This document shows positions 1 through 5,217 of a DNA stretch of 5,217 nucleotides, in pieces. Source of the stretch: Bacillota bacterium (GTDB lineage Bacteria > Bacillota > Clostridia > Acetivibrionales > JAFADI01); assembly GCA_023424965.1 (NCBI GenBank), contig JAFADI010000185.1, positions 1 through 5,217 of the forward strand, read 5' to 3'. Both the position numbers and the translations under genes were made by a program. Numbering within the stretch: position 1 is the first letter of the stretch; each line of letters begins with the position of its first letter. The notes under the pieces are model-generated. The model was not told the DNA's origin, searched no databases, and worked only from the letters and a program-made list of their open reading frames with translations.

Positions 1-539
1 ACAGGGGAATCGAGGGAAAGATAACCGCTGCCAAATATGCCAGGGAGAACAAGGTGCCCTATTTTGGAATCTGCCTTGGAATGCAGATGGCCGTCATTGA
101 ATTTGCAAGAAGCGTTGCGGGCTTGAAGGGCGCCCACAGCTCGGAGTTCGACAAGGATTCCCAACATCCCGTCATCGACCTTATGCCGGAGCAGAAGGAC
201 ATCGACGAAATGGGAGGAACCATGCGGCTGGGCCTGTATCCCTGCAAAATCAAAGATGAATCCAGAGTTCATGAAATATACAGGGATGGGCTCATCTATG
301 AGAGGCACAGGCACAGGTATGAGTTCAACAATGAATACAGGGAACTGCTTGTGGAAAAGGGCATGATGATCTCCGGAGTGTCGCCCAGCCAGAGGCTTGT
401 GGAGATGGTGGAACTGCCCGACCATCCCTGGTATGTGGGGGTGCAGTTCCATCCCGAATTCAAGTCCAGACCCAATGTACCTCATCCTTTGTTCAAAAGC
501 TTCATAAAAGCGGCCCTTGAAAAACAAAAAAGAAAATAA
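1..539 (+). CDS. pyrG: CTP synthase, C-terminal glutaminase part (5' end outside window)
   Basis: CTP synthase makes CTP from UTP, ATP and glutamine in the cytosol, the last step of de novo pyrimidine nucleotide synthesis. Only the C-terminal part of the class I glutamine amidotransferase domain is visible (178 residues). The reading frame is open from base 3 and begins RGIEGKITAAKYAREN, which is typical pyrG sequence, so the GTG at 54 is internal and not a start. The nucleophile Cys lies in YFGICLGMQ (codon 72-74). The catalytic His and Glu lie in VQFHPE (codons 450-452 and 456-458). The RHRHRYEFNN and ISGVSPS segments are also characteristic of the family. The protein ends in a basic KQKRK tail soon after the last helix (FKSFIKAAL), so the C-terminus looks complete and normal. 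A strong terminator follows at once, so this is the last gene of its transcript. Identification is secure; the ATP-dependent synthase domain lies upstream of the window. Confidence 0.97.
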   Translation, partial: RGIEGKITAAKYARENKVPYFGICLGMQMAVIEFARSVAGLKGAHSSEFDKDSQHPVIDLMPEQKDIDEMGGTMRLGLYPCKIKDESRVHEIYRDGLIYERHRHRYEFNNEYRELLVEKGMMISGVSPSQRLVEMVELPDHPWYVGVQFHPEFKSRPNVPHPLFKSFIKAALEKQKRK

Positions 540-550
540 AGCTGAAATAG

Positions 551-587
551 GAAACAGAAGGCAAAAAAGCTTTCTGTTTCTTTTTTT
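551..587 (+). terminator. Rho-independent terminator of pyrG
   Basis: A 12-bp stem (551-562 with 569-580, one G-T wobble) closes a six-A loop and is followed by seven T residues at 581-587. It starts 12 bp after the pyrG stop. It separates pyrG from spoIIR, supporting independent transcription of spoIIR. The reverse strand lacks a good T-tract after the hairpin, so it looks one-directional. Confidence 0.93.
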
Positions 588-610
588 GGGTTTACAAAAA
601 CTGTAACTCT

Positions 611-640
611 GTATAAATCCTCTTAAGTTTGACAATACTT
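611..640 (+). promoter_or_regulatory. Candidate sigma-F (forespore) promoter of spoIIR
   Basis: GTATA at 611-615 matches the sigma-F -35 consensus GYATA. After a 15-bp spacer, GACAATACTT at 631-640 matches the -10 consensus GGNNANAHTR except at its second and last bases. In Bacillus subtilis spoIIR is known to be transcribed by sigma-F, so the match is where it is expected. The start would fall near 647, about 20 bases before the ATG. A TTGACA at 629-634 has no -10 at proper spacing, which argues against a housekeeping promoter there. This is a consensus match only. Confidence 0.6.
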
Positions 641-666
641 TTAATGAACGGAAAGGGGATTTTTAT

Positions 667-1380
667 ATGAGCAAGGTATTATTGCTAATTAAGGGTATAA
701 AATTAAATCAAAGGAATGATATGCTAAAGGTGCTGGCAATCCTCTTTATTATCGTGTCGGTAACAACCCTGGTGCTGTTTGACTCCTATTCAAATACGGT
801 AAACAAAGGGCTTGCCGACAACCTTATCCGGCTTCATGTCATTGCAAACAGCGATTCACCTGAGGACCAGGCGTTAAAACTGAAAGTCAGGGACGGAATC
901 CTTGAATATATGAAGAACAGTTTAAAGGAATCGAGAGATATCGAAGAAACCAAATACATTATAAATACGAACTTGAATAAAATTGAGGAACTGGCAAGGG
1001 CCGAGATACTCAAAAACAACAGGGATTACAGTGTCAAGGCGGTTTTAGGGACCTATGCCTTTCCCACCAAGCTGTACGGGGATATCACCCTTCCGGCGGG
1101 AAACTACCAGGCATTGAGGATTGAAATAGGAAAAGCGGAAGGGGCCAACTGGTGGTGCGTCCTGTTTCCCCCGTTATGCTTTGTGGATGCAACCCACGGG
1201 ACCATTCCCGACTCCGTGAAGCAGGACCTGAAGAACGCCCTGACCGAAGAGGAATACCGCATTATTGCATCGGCTTCCGATGAGGATGATATACCGGTAA
1301 AAGTAAAATTCAGGGTAGTGGAATTCTTCCAGGATTCAAAAATAAAGTTTTCCGGTATGATCAGCAAACTATTCAAATAA
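667..1380 (+). CDS. spoIIR: Stage II sporulation protein R
   Basis: SpoIIR is the forespore-made signalling protein that is exported into the space between forespore and mother cell. There it triggers SpoIIGA to cleave pro-sigma-E, switching on mother-cell transcription (established in B. subtilis). The 237-residue product has one N-terminal hydrophobic segment at about residues 20-40, fitting a signal peptide or anchor. The family blocks follow: LIRLHVIANSDS (about 54-65), TYAFPTKLYGDITLPAG, and the hallmark NWWCVLFPPLCFVD at about 160-175. The start used has AAAGGGG at 652-658, eight bases before the ATG. An in-frame ATG at 721 has AAAGGA just upstream and would put the hydrophobic segment right at the N-terminus (219 residues), so that start is also possible. 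The gene stands alone between two terminators with a candidate sigma-F promoter. Length is typical of the family and no domain is missing. Confidence 0.95.
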   Translation: MSKVLLLIKGIKLNQRNDMLKVLAILFIIVSVTTLVLFDSYSNTVNKGLADNLIRLHVIANSDSPEDQALKLKVRDGILEYMKNSLKESRDIEETKYIINTNLNKIEELARAEILKNNRDYSVKAVLGTYAFPTKLYGDITLPAGNYQALRIEIGKAEGANWWCVLFPPLCFVDATHGTIPDSVKQDLKNALTEEEYRIIASASDEDDIPVKVKFRVVEFFQDSKIKFSGMISKLFK

Positions 1381-1401
1381 GTGAATACAGGACCTTTGAC
1401 G

Positions 1402-1437
1402 AGGGATTGTCCCAATACCGGGGGCAATCCCTTTTTT
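1402..1437 (+). terminator. Rho-independent terminator of spoIIR
   Basis: An 11-bp stem (1403-1413 with 1421-1431, one T-G wobble) has a 7-base loop, AATACCG, and is followed by six T residues at 1432-1437. An extra A-T pair at 1402/1432 can extend the stem. It begins 21 bp after the spoIIR stop. It isolates spoIIR from the MgtC-family gene downstream. Confidence 0.92.
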
Positions 1438-1465
1438 AAAATGCAGGCATTGTTTATAAAGTGAG

Positions 1466-1495
1466 TTATCACAACGGCGGGGTTTGTGGTATACT
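1466..1495 (+). promoter_or_regulatory. Candidate sigma-A promoter of the MgtC-family gene
   Basis: TATACT at 1490-1495 is preceded by TGG at 1487-1489, giving an extended -10 (TGnTATACT). TTATCA at 1466-1471 gives a 4/6 match to the -35, with an 18-bp spacer. The start would be near 1502, leaving a leader of about 25 bases. That is too short for an Mg2+ sensing M-box riboswitch, and none is seen. Confidence 0.6.
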
Positions 1496-1526
1496 CTGGT
1501 TACAGGTGCTTTTTTTGGAGGTTGCG

Positions 1527-2222
1527 ATGGAATTTTTACGACATGTCACCGATATGCCCTATACTTTTTATGTTGTGCTTACTGCAAGGCTTGTGCTGGC
1601 CTGTATACTGGGAGGTATCATCGGCTATGAGCGGGAAAGCACCAACCGGCCTGCGGGCTTTCGCACCCACATTCTTGTATGCGTGGGCTCCGCCCTTGTG
1701 ATGATTACTTCGGAATTCATTTTTGAACGCTACAGGGGTATGACAAACATAGACCCTGCCAGGCTGGGCGCCCAGGTAATCAGCGGAATAGGCTTTTTGG
1801 GGGCGGGTACCATTATCCGTGACGGCTTCAACGTAAAGGGCCTCACCACCGCCGCCAGCCTCTGGGCCGTGTCCTGTGTCGGTATTGCCGCCGGCATCGG
1901 CTTTTATGAAGGTGCAATTGTTGCAACACTGATTATCTATCTTACCCTCATTGTTTTAAAGAGGATGGAGAAGCATTTTGCGAAAAAGCTCCATTATAAA
2001 ACCATCCACATTCATTCCCTCAATATCCCCGGGCAGATAGGTCTGTTAAGCAACGTATTCGAGAATCACGGGGTGAATGTCAAAACCATTGAATTCATCA
2101 ATGATGCCGATGACACCGGCATTATTGTCAAATTCCGGGTGATAATGCCCGAAGGCTCCAACAAAACCGCTTTGATCGACGGCCTGCAAAAGGTGGAGGG
2201 TATCCAGAAGGTATATGAATAG
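1527..2222 (+). CDS. MgtC/SapB family membrane protein with C-terminal ACT-like domain
   Basis: This 231-residue inner-membrane protein belongs to the MgtC/SapB family. In Salmonella, MgtC supports growth at low Mg2+ and inhibits the F-type ATP synthase; in other bacteria the role is poorly known, so no substrate is assigned. About five membrane segments can be placed near residues 14-33, 49-63, 82-97, 106-123 and 125-144. Family motifs are GGIIGYERE (29-37), RPAGFRTH (41-48) and the hallmark AQVISGIGFLGAGTII (82-97). Residues about 155-231 form a soluble domain whose pattern (IHIHSLNIPGQIGLLSNVF, then GVNVKTIEF) suggests the ACT-like fold found in longer MgtC proteins. I chose ATG 1527 because GGAGG lies at 1517-1521, five bases upstream. 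The in-frame GTG at 1461 would place 22 extra residues over the promoter and lacks a ribosome site. It is a single-gene unit, ending 2 bp from the converging glycosyltransferase gene. Confidence 0.9.
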   Translation: MEFLRHVTDMPYTFYVVLTARLVLACILGGIIGYERESTNRPAGFRTHILVCVGSALVMITSEFIFERYRGMTNIDPARLGAQVISGIGFLGAGTIIRDGFNVKGLTTAASLWAVSCVGIAAGIGFYEGAIVATLIIYLTLIVLKRMEKHFAKKLHYKTIHIHSLNIPGQIGLLSNVFENHGVNVKTIEFINDADDTGIIVKFRVIMPEGSNKTALIDGLQKVEGIQKVYE

Positions 2223-2224
2223 CC

Positions 2225-3448
2225 CTATGCCTCTTTGGAACTGAAAAGCAGATAATCTATCATATATCCCATCAGAACCATCAGCAGCGGAAGTATGGAG
2301 TAGGCGTACCTTGCCTCAGGAACAAAGAGCAATTGGAGTCCTGTGAGCAGTACGGCCCAGATGCCGATGAGCCTCAGCCTGTTTTTGACCAGGGAGAACA
2401 AGACACCCAGCCAGCCCAGAACGATCACCCAGTAATGGAGCAGCCATATGGACCGCAGGAAAGTGAATTCCACAGGGACATAATACCAGGGGTAGGAAAA
2501 GATGAAATTCCATTTTCCAATGGTGAACCATTTCAGGTAAAGCAGCGGTTGGGTGAGGAATCCGTGCAGGATCAGCCGGAGGCCCTCAATGGTCTGATCA
2601 GGGACGTTGTATCTCGACGTATCGATATTTTCATAGTAGGGGAAGGTGCCTGCAATAAGGGGATTTCCCGTCTGGGTGGCAAGGAGGATGAACTTGTCCA
2701 TCACTACCACATTCCGGATCCACCAGGGAATCATAAGCAGCAGCACTCCTGCAAGTGTATAGAGGAAGATGGAGATAACCCTTTTATCCCGCCTGGAGGC
2801 GATAAAATACTGGTACAGGAAGGGAATGACGAGCAGAGGGAATATAAGGGGACGGATGAGCACCGCCGTGGCGAATACCAGGCCGCAGACAAAGGACTGC
2901 CACCGGGACTTGCTTTCAAGTATTTTGATCTGCAGGTAGAAATAAAGCAGGAAAAAGAAGTTGTAAATACTCTCTGTAAGTATCAGGGTGTTGGACCAGG
3001 CAAAAGGCGCATACAGGGCGTAGGCAAAGGCGGCGATGAAACCCGTCTTCTTGTTTTTGAGCTTCCTGCCGAGGAAATAGACCACAATGCAGGTCAGGGC
3101 GCCGAAAATCGACTGGATGATCCTCACCTGCAAAAGGGGACTGGCTGTTTTATAGCCGAAGATCCAGTAAATGGCGGCGAGAAAAAAAGGATAACCCGGG
3201 GTTATGTAAGCATTGGGTTTGTCCGACATATAGCCCAGAAAACCTTTGTCAAGAAACTGCTTGGTCATGACATCATAGTTGAAGGCGTCTGTCACAAGGT
3301 CCGGATGATTGAGCCCAAAGACAAATTTAAACCGTATGAGCAGTGCAATGAAGAATAAAAGGGCAATCCCCAATGCCTCCAATATAAATAGCTGCTTGAG
3401 GGACAGCCTGTTTTTGAAAGTTTTGAAGCCGGTTCTGGCATTTGGCAT
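2225..3448 (-). CDS. GT-C fold membrane glycosyltransferase (family 39 / ArnT-like)
   Basis: Very hydrophobic 407-residue protein with a hydrophobic segment at about residues 20-40 and roughly ten more to the C-terminus. Family 39 GT-C enzymes move a sugar from a polyprenyl-phosphate carrier to an acceptor on the outer face of the membrane. After the first segment, an acidic outer loop (VTDAFNYD, D54 and D59) holds the aspartates expected to act in catalysis. It is followed by ITPGYPFFLAAIYW, the counterpart of the family's P-x-Y/W-P motif. FVPEARYAYSILPLL near the end matches the C-terminal RY-x-LP signature. It is shorter than ArnT or PMT proteins (500+ residues) and lacks their large C-terminal outer domain, like many uncharacterised clostridial members. 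The start is ATG 3448-3446, with AAGGAG eight bases upstream. The frame stays open to 3532 without a better ribosome site. It is divergent from a GT2 gene that could supply its lipid-linked donor. Sugar and acceptor are unknown. Confidence 0.85.
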   Translation of the reverse strand: MPNARTGFKTFKNRLSLKQLFILEALGIALLFFIALLIRFKFVFGLNHPDLVTDAFNYDVMTKQFLDKGFLGYMSDKPNAYITPGYPFFLAAIYWIFGYKTASPLLQVRIIQSIFGALTCIVVYFLGRKLKNKKTGFIAAFAYALYAPFAWSNTLILTESIYNFFFLLYFYLQIKILESKSRWQSFVCGLVFATAVLIRPLIFPLLVIPFLYQYFIASRRDKRVISIFLYTLAGVLLLMIPWWIRNVVVMDKFILLATQTGNPLIAGTFPYYENIDTSRYNVPDQTIEGLRLILHGFLTQPLLYLKWFTIGKWNFIFSYPWYYVPVEFTFLRSIWLLHYWVIVLGWLGVLFSLVKNRLRLIGIWAVLLTGLQLLFVPEARYAYSILPLLMVLMGYMIDYLLFSSKEA

Positions 3449-3466
3449 AGGTACATCTCCTTGGAA

Positions 3467-3492
3467 TATTGTTGTCAACCAAGACAATAATA
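3467..3492. promoter_or_regulatory. 26-bp dyad: candidate operator over the GT-C gene promoter
   Basis: TATTGTTGTC (3467-3476) and GACAATAATA (3483-3492) are inverted repeats agreeing at 9 of 10 positions, with AACCAA between them. On the minus strand the dyad covers the predicted -10 (3492-3487) and the probable transcription start, a usual place for a repressor site. It could also fold as an RNA hairpin in the GT-C leader, though on that strand the imperfect position is an A-C mismatch. There is no T-tract in either direction, so it is not a terminator. No regulator is encoded in the window. Confidence 0.4.
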
Positions 3493-3515
3493 ACCCATAA
3501 AAACCCAAATTACAA
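3487..3515 (-). promoter_or_regulatory. Candidate sigma-A promoter of the GT-C gene
   Basis: On the minus strand, TTGTAA (3515-3510, 4/6 to the -35) is followed after exactly 17 bp by TATTAT (3492-3487, 5/6 to the -10). Transcription would begin near 3480, giving a leader of about 32 bases with the AAGGAG site at 3462-3457. Confidence 0.55.
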
Positions 3516-3525
3516 CCATTATGTG

Positions 3526-3554
3526 TGTACAAAAAATAATCCTTGTGATATATT
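3526..3554 (+). promoter_or_regulatory. Candidate sigma-A promoter of the GT2-DUF2304 operon
   Basis: TGTACA at 3526-3531 (4/6 to the -35) lies 17 bp before TATATT at 3549-3554. That -10 is preceded by TGA at 3546-3548, making it an extended -10. The start would be near 3561, leaving a leader of about 37 bases. Its -35 is only 10 bp from that of the divergent GT-C promoter, so the two could share control. Confidence 0.55.
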
Positions 3555-3597
3555 CATTTTGAGAAAATCCAAAGGACTGCATTCGGAGGAAAACATT

Positions 3598-4305
3598 TTG
3601 GACAAGCAGAAAATACTTGTGATTATACCTGCATATAATGAAGAAAAAAGCATAGAAGAGGTCATTTCAAAAATACAGCTGCATGCGGCTGCCGATATTG
3701 TCGTCGTCAACGACGGGTCGAGGGACGCGACAGCCCGGAAGGCTCTGGAAAAGGGAGAAAGGGTCATTACCCTTCCCTTTAATCTCGGGATAGGCGGAGC
3801 CATGCAGACGGGCTACAGGTTTGCAAAAGACAACGGCTATGACGTGGCAATCCAGGTGGATGCCGATGGACAGCACGACCCCGGTTTTATAAAGCGTTTG
3901 GTGGATAAACTGAATGAAGGGGATTATGACATGGTCATAGGCTCCAGGTATGTTGAAGAGACGGCATACAAATCCTCTCTTTCAAGGAGAATGGGGATGA
4001 TTTTTTTCTCCTGGCTTGTTTTGATGCTGACAGGCTGGAAGGTAAAGGATACCACCTCCGGCTTCAGGGCTGTAAACAGAAAGGTCATCGAATATTTTGC
4101 AGACAGCTACCCCACCGACTATCCCGAGGTTGACGTTCTTGTAAGGCTTCACAAGAAGAGATTCAAGCTGTGCGAGGTGCCTGTGGAAATGCTGGAAAGG
4201 CAGGGCGGGAAGTCTTCCATCACTCCCTTTAAATCGGTTTATTACATGATCAAGGTCAGCCTTGCCTTGCTCATCAATTCAATGCGTTCGGGGGAAAGAT
4301 CATGA
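3598..4305 (+). CDS. Family 2 glycosyltransferase, polyprenyl-phosphate-sugar synthase type (TTG start)
   Basis: Cytosolic-face GT-A enzyme of 235 residues, resembling dolichol/polyprenol-phosphate mannosyl- or glucosyltransferases, which transfer a sugar from a nucleotide sugar to a polyprenyl phosphate. Visible motifs are VIIPAYNEE (8-16), VVNDGSRDAT (36-45) for nucleotide binding, and QVDADGQHDP (86-95) with the metal-binding DxD at D88/D90. GSRY (115-118) and DTTSGFRAVN (151-160) follow, typical of the DPM1-like subgroup, then EVPVEMLERQGGKSSI. There is no C-terminal pair of membrane helices as in DPM/GtrB-type fusions; only a moderately hydrophobic stretch near 215-230. The start is TTG 3598, because GGAGG at 3585-3589 lies eight bases before it and the conserved domain begins right after. 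The frame is open back to 3469, but those codons cross the promoters. It overlaps the next gene by ATGA, a sign of translational coupling. Sugar and acceptor lipid cannot be read from sequence. Confidence 0.9.
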   Translation: MDKQKILVIIPAYNEEKSIEEVISKIQLHAAADIVVVNDGSRDATARKALEKGERVITLPFNLGIGGAMQTGYRFAKDNGYDVAIQVDADGQHDPGFIKRLVDKLNEGDYDMVIGSRYVEETAYKSSLSRRMGMIFFSWLVLMLTGWKVKDTTSGFRAVNRKVIEYFADSYPTDYPEVDVLVRLHKKRFKLCEVPVEMLERQGGKSSITPFKSVYYMIKVSLALLINSMRSGERS

Positions 4306-4658
4306 TTTTCAGTGTTTACAGCCTATCCATCTTATTTAGTATCCTGTTTCTCGTAGTTATTATAGAGCTTGTGAGAAAAAACAGGCTGCTTGAAAAATAC
4401 TCCCTTTTATGGCTTTTCTTTGGGATCACTTTGCTGGTCCTGTCAAGCACTCCTTTTTTCATTGAAAAGATTGCTTCCATCCTGGACATCAAATATGCCC
4501 CGTCGGTGCTGTTTCTCTTCGGGATGGTGTGGCTGATCATATACAGCCTCAACATAACGGTGATGTTCTCAAAACAATCCCAAAAGATTACCCGGCTCAA
4601 TCAGGAGCTTGCGCTGCTCAAGGAAAAGCTGGAGAACGAAAAGAAGGAGAGAGATTAA
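4302..4658 (+). CDS. DUF2304-type small membrane protein with C-terminal coiled coil
   Basis: The 118-residue protein has three membrane segments at about residues 4-24, 33-52 and 68-88, and a charged, heptad-like tail at about 90-118 (ITRLNQELALLKEKLENEKK) likely to form a coiled coil. This architecture, and its place directly after a DPM1-like GT2 gene, fits the DUF2304 family, whose function is not established. The ATG overlaps the GT2 stop (ATGA, 4302-4305). The upstream GGGGGAAAG is only a weak ribosome site, so translation probably depends on the GT2 gene. A reasonable inference is that it anchors or regulates the GT2 enzyme, which itself lacks clear membrane helices. Its last 41 bp overlap the 3' end of the convergent amidase gene. 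No terminator follows its stop. Confidence 0.85.
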   Translation: MIFSVYSLSILFSILFLVVIIELVRKNRLLEKYSLLWLFFGITLLVLSSTPFFIEKIASILDIKYAPSVLFLFGMVWLIIYSLNITVMFSKQSQKITRLNQELALLKEKLENEKKERD

Positions 4659-5217
4659 CCATCTGGACTTCGTTGGTTATATTAAAAGGCGGACTGTATT
4701 CCTCCTCCATATACACATCTTCACTGCTTTCGCGGGCCTTTTCCACCTTGCTCAGATAGTCCCTGATGCCGAGCGCAATTGCCCCGGAGAGCTTCTTCTG
4801 GTAGTCTTCATCCCTCAAAAGGGCCTTTTCCGATGGATTTGACATGAAGCCGGTTTCTACCAATACGCCGGGAATATCCGAGTGTTTGAGGATGTAATAT
4901 TCACTCTTGACCGGACTCCTTTTTATATCTTCTCCCATCACCTTTTTTGCGTGTTCATTGAGCCTCTTCTGCACGCACTGGGCAAGAAAGGCGTTTTCAA
5001 ACCTGTCCGGCGAATAGAGTACCATGGGACCGATGGCCCTGCTGCTGGAAGAACTGTTTACATGAATGCTTATGAACAGATCGTAAGCGCCGCTGTTAAA
5101 ATGGTTTACCCGTGCCACCAGGTCTTTTTTGTGCTTGTCGGCATCCACATCCACCTGGTGGTCAAGGGAGATATCCTCATTTCTCGTAAGGCTTGCAAAG
5201 GCTTTTTGCAGGTCCAG
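4618..5217 (-). CDS. cwlD: N-acetylmuramoyl-L-alanine amidase, CwlD-like (5' end outside window)
   Basis: Zinc amidase of the Amidase_3 family, cleaving the bond between N-acetylmuramic acid and L-alanine in peptidoglycan. CwlD does this in the spore cortex so that muramic-delta-lactam can form and germination enzymes can act (known in B. subtilis). 199 residues are visible; the frame is open to the window edge, so the GTG at 5154 is internal. Seen are LTRNEDISL, DLVARVNHFN, the zinc ligand His in FISIHVNS (codon 5064-5062) and the catalytic Glu in LVETGFMSNPSE (codon 4857-4855). The first zinc ligands (GHGG and a Glu) and any signal peptide lie beyond the window. EYYILKHSDIPG and YQKKLSGAIALGIRDYL resemble CwlD most, but another Amidase_3 member is possible. 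After the usual end (RDYLSK) comes an acidic, proline-containing tail of about 40 residues, whose last codons lie antisense to the DUF2304 gene. Confidence 0.88.
   Translation of the reverse strand: MDLQKAFASLTRNEDISLDHQVDVDADKHKKDLVARVNHFNSGAYDLFISIHVNSSSSSRAIGPMVLYSPDRFENAFLAQCVQKRLNEHAKKVMGEDIKRSPVKSEYYILKHSDIPGVLVETGFMSNPSEKALLRDEDYQKKLSGAIALGIRDYLSKVEKARESSEDVYMEEEYSPPFNITNEVQMVNLSPSFRSPAFP

Noticed and set aside
629..657. Housekeeping promoter using TTGACA at 629-634 before spoIIR
   Set aside because: Seventeen bases downstream there is only AAAGGG-like sequence, with no -10; the TTGACA bases overlap the better sigma-F -10 match.
1104..1472. 122-codon minus-strand open frame opposite spoIIR
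   Set aside because: Antisense to the conserved NWWCVLFPPLCFVD block of spoIIR and running through its terminator; no motif of its own.
1461..1526. GTG at 1461 as start of the MgtC-family gene
   Set aside because: It would be upstream of or within the predicted extended -10 promoter and has no ribosome site. ATG 1527 has GGAGG in place.
1438..1526. Possible M-box (Mg2+) riboswitch before the MgtC-family gene
   Set aside because: The leader between the predicted start and the ATG is only about 25 bases, and the whole gap is under 100 bases after the terminator, too short for an M-box.
2204..2238. Imperfect hairpin across the MgtC/GT-C gene junction (2204-2214 with 2227-2238)
   Set aside because: It needs a bulge and two G-T pairs, has a 12-base loop, and has no T-tract on either strand, so it is not a supportable terminator.
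2333..3358. 341-codon plus-strand open frame opposite the GT-C gene
   Set aside because: It is antisense to a clearly real multi-span membrane protein gene with its own promoter and ribosome site. The product is hydrophilic with no recognisable motif, as expected for the complement of a hydrophobic gene.
4529..4842. Two plus-strand open frames of 76-77 codons across the DUF2304 and amidase 3' ends
   Set aside because: They lie out of frame with DUF2304 and antisense to the amidase's conserved region, without motifs or ribosome sites.

Overview
The window looks like chromosomal DNA of an endospore-forming member of the Clostridia (Bacillota). It carries spoIIR and a CwlD-type amidase, both tied to sporulation or germination. 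Genes have strong GGAGG-type ribosome binding sites, one of them paired with a TTG start, and two textbook hairpin-plus-T-tract terminators. Base composition is moderate rather than very AT-rich. The genus cannot be told from the window alone.

Layout from left to right. (1) The 3' end of pyrG (CTP synthase, glutaminase domain), closed by a strong intrinsic terminator. (2) spoIIR as a single-gene unit, with a good candidate forespore sigma-F promoter and its own terminator. (3) A gene for an MgtC/SapB-family membrane protein with an extended -10 promoter. It ends 2 bp from the converging stop of the next gene. (4) On the minus strand, a gene for a polytopic GT-C (family 39/ArnT-like) membrane glycosyltransferase. 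(5) A divergent intergenic region of about 150 bp with back-to-back sigma-A-type promoters and a 26-bp dyad over the minus-strand -10 and start site. (6) On the plus strand, a family 2 glycosyltransferase of the polyprenyl-phosphate-sugar synthase type, overlapping by ATGA a small DUF2304-type membrane/coiled-coil protein gene. (7) On the minus strand, the 3' part of a CwlD-like N-acetylmuramoyl-L-alanine amidase gene, whose last 41 bp overlap the end of the DUF2304 gene tail to tail. All stretches between genes are under 150 bp.

The most coherent functional unit is the divergent GT-C / GT2-DUF2304 cluster. By family knowledge, the GT2 enzyme would charge a polyprenyl phosphate with a sugar on the cytoplasmic face. 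The GT-C enzyme would use such a lipid-linked sugar outside the membrane to modify an unknown acceptor (cell-wall polymer, lipid or protein). DUF2304 would be a membrane partner. That pathway is an inference; the acceptor and sugar are not visible. The flanking genes are housekeeping (pyrG), sporulation signalling (spoIIR), a possible stress or Mg-related membrane protein (MgtC family) and spore cortex processing (amidase). I see no mobile element, tRNA, rRNA or CRISPR array.
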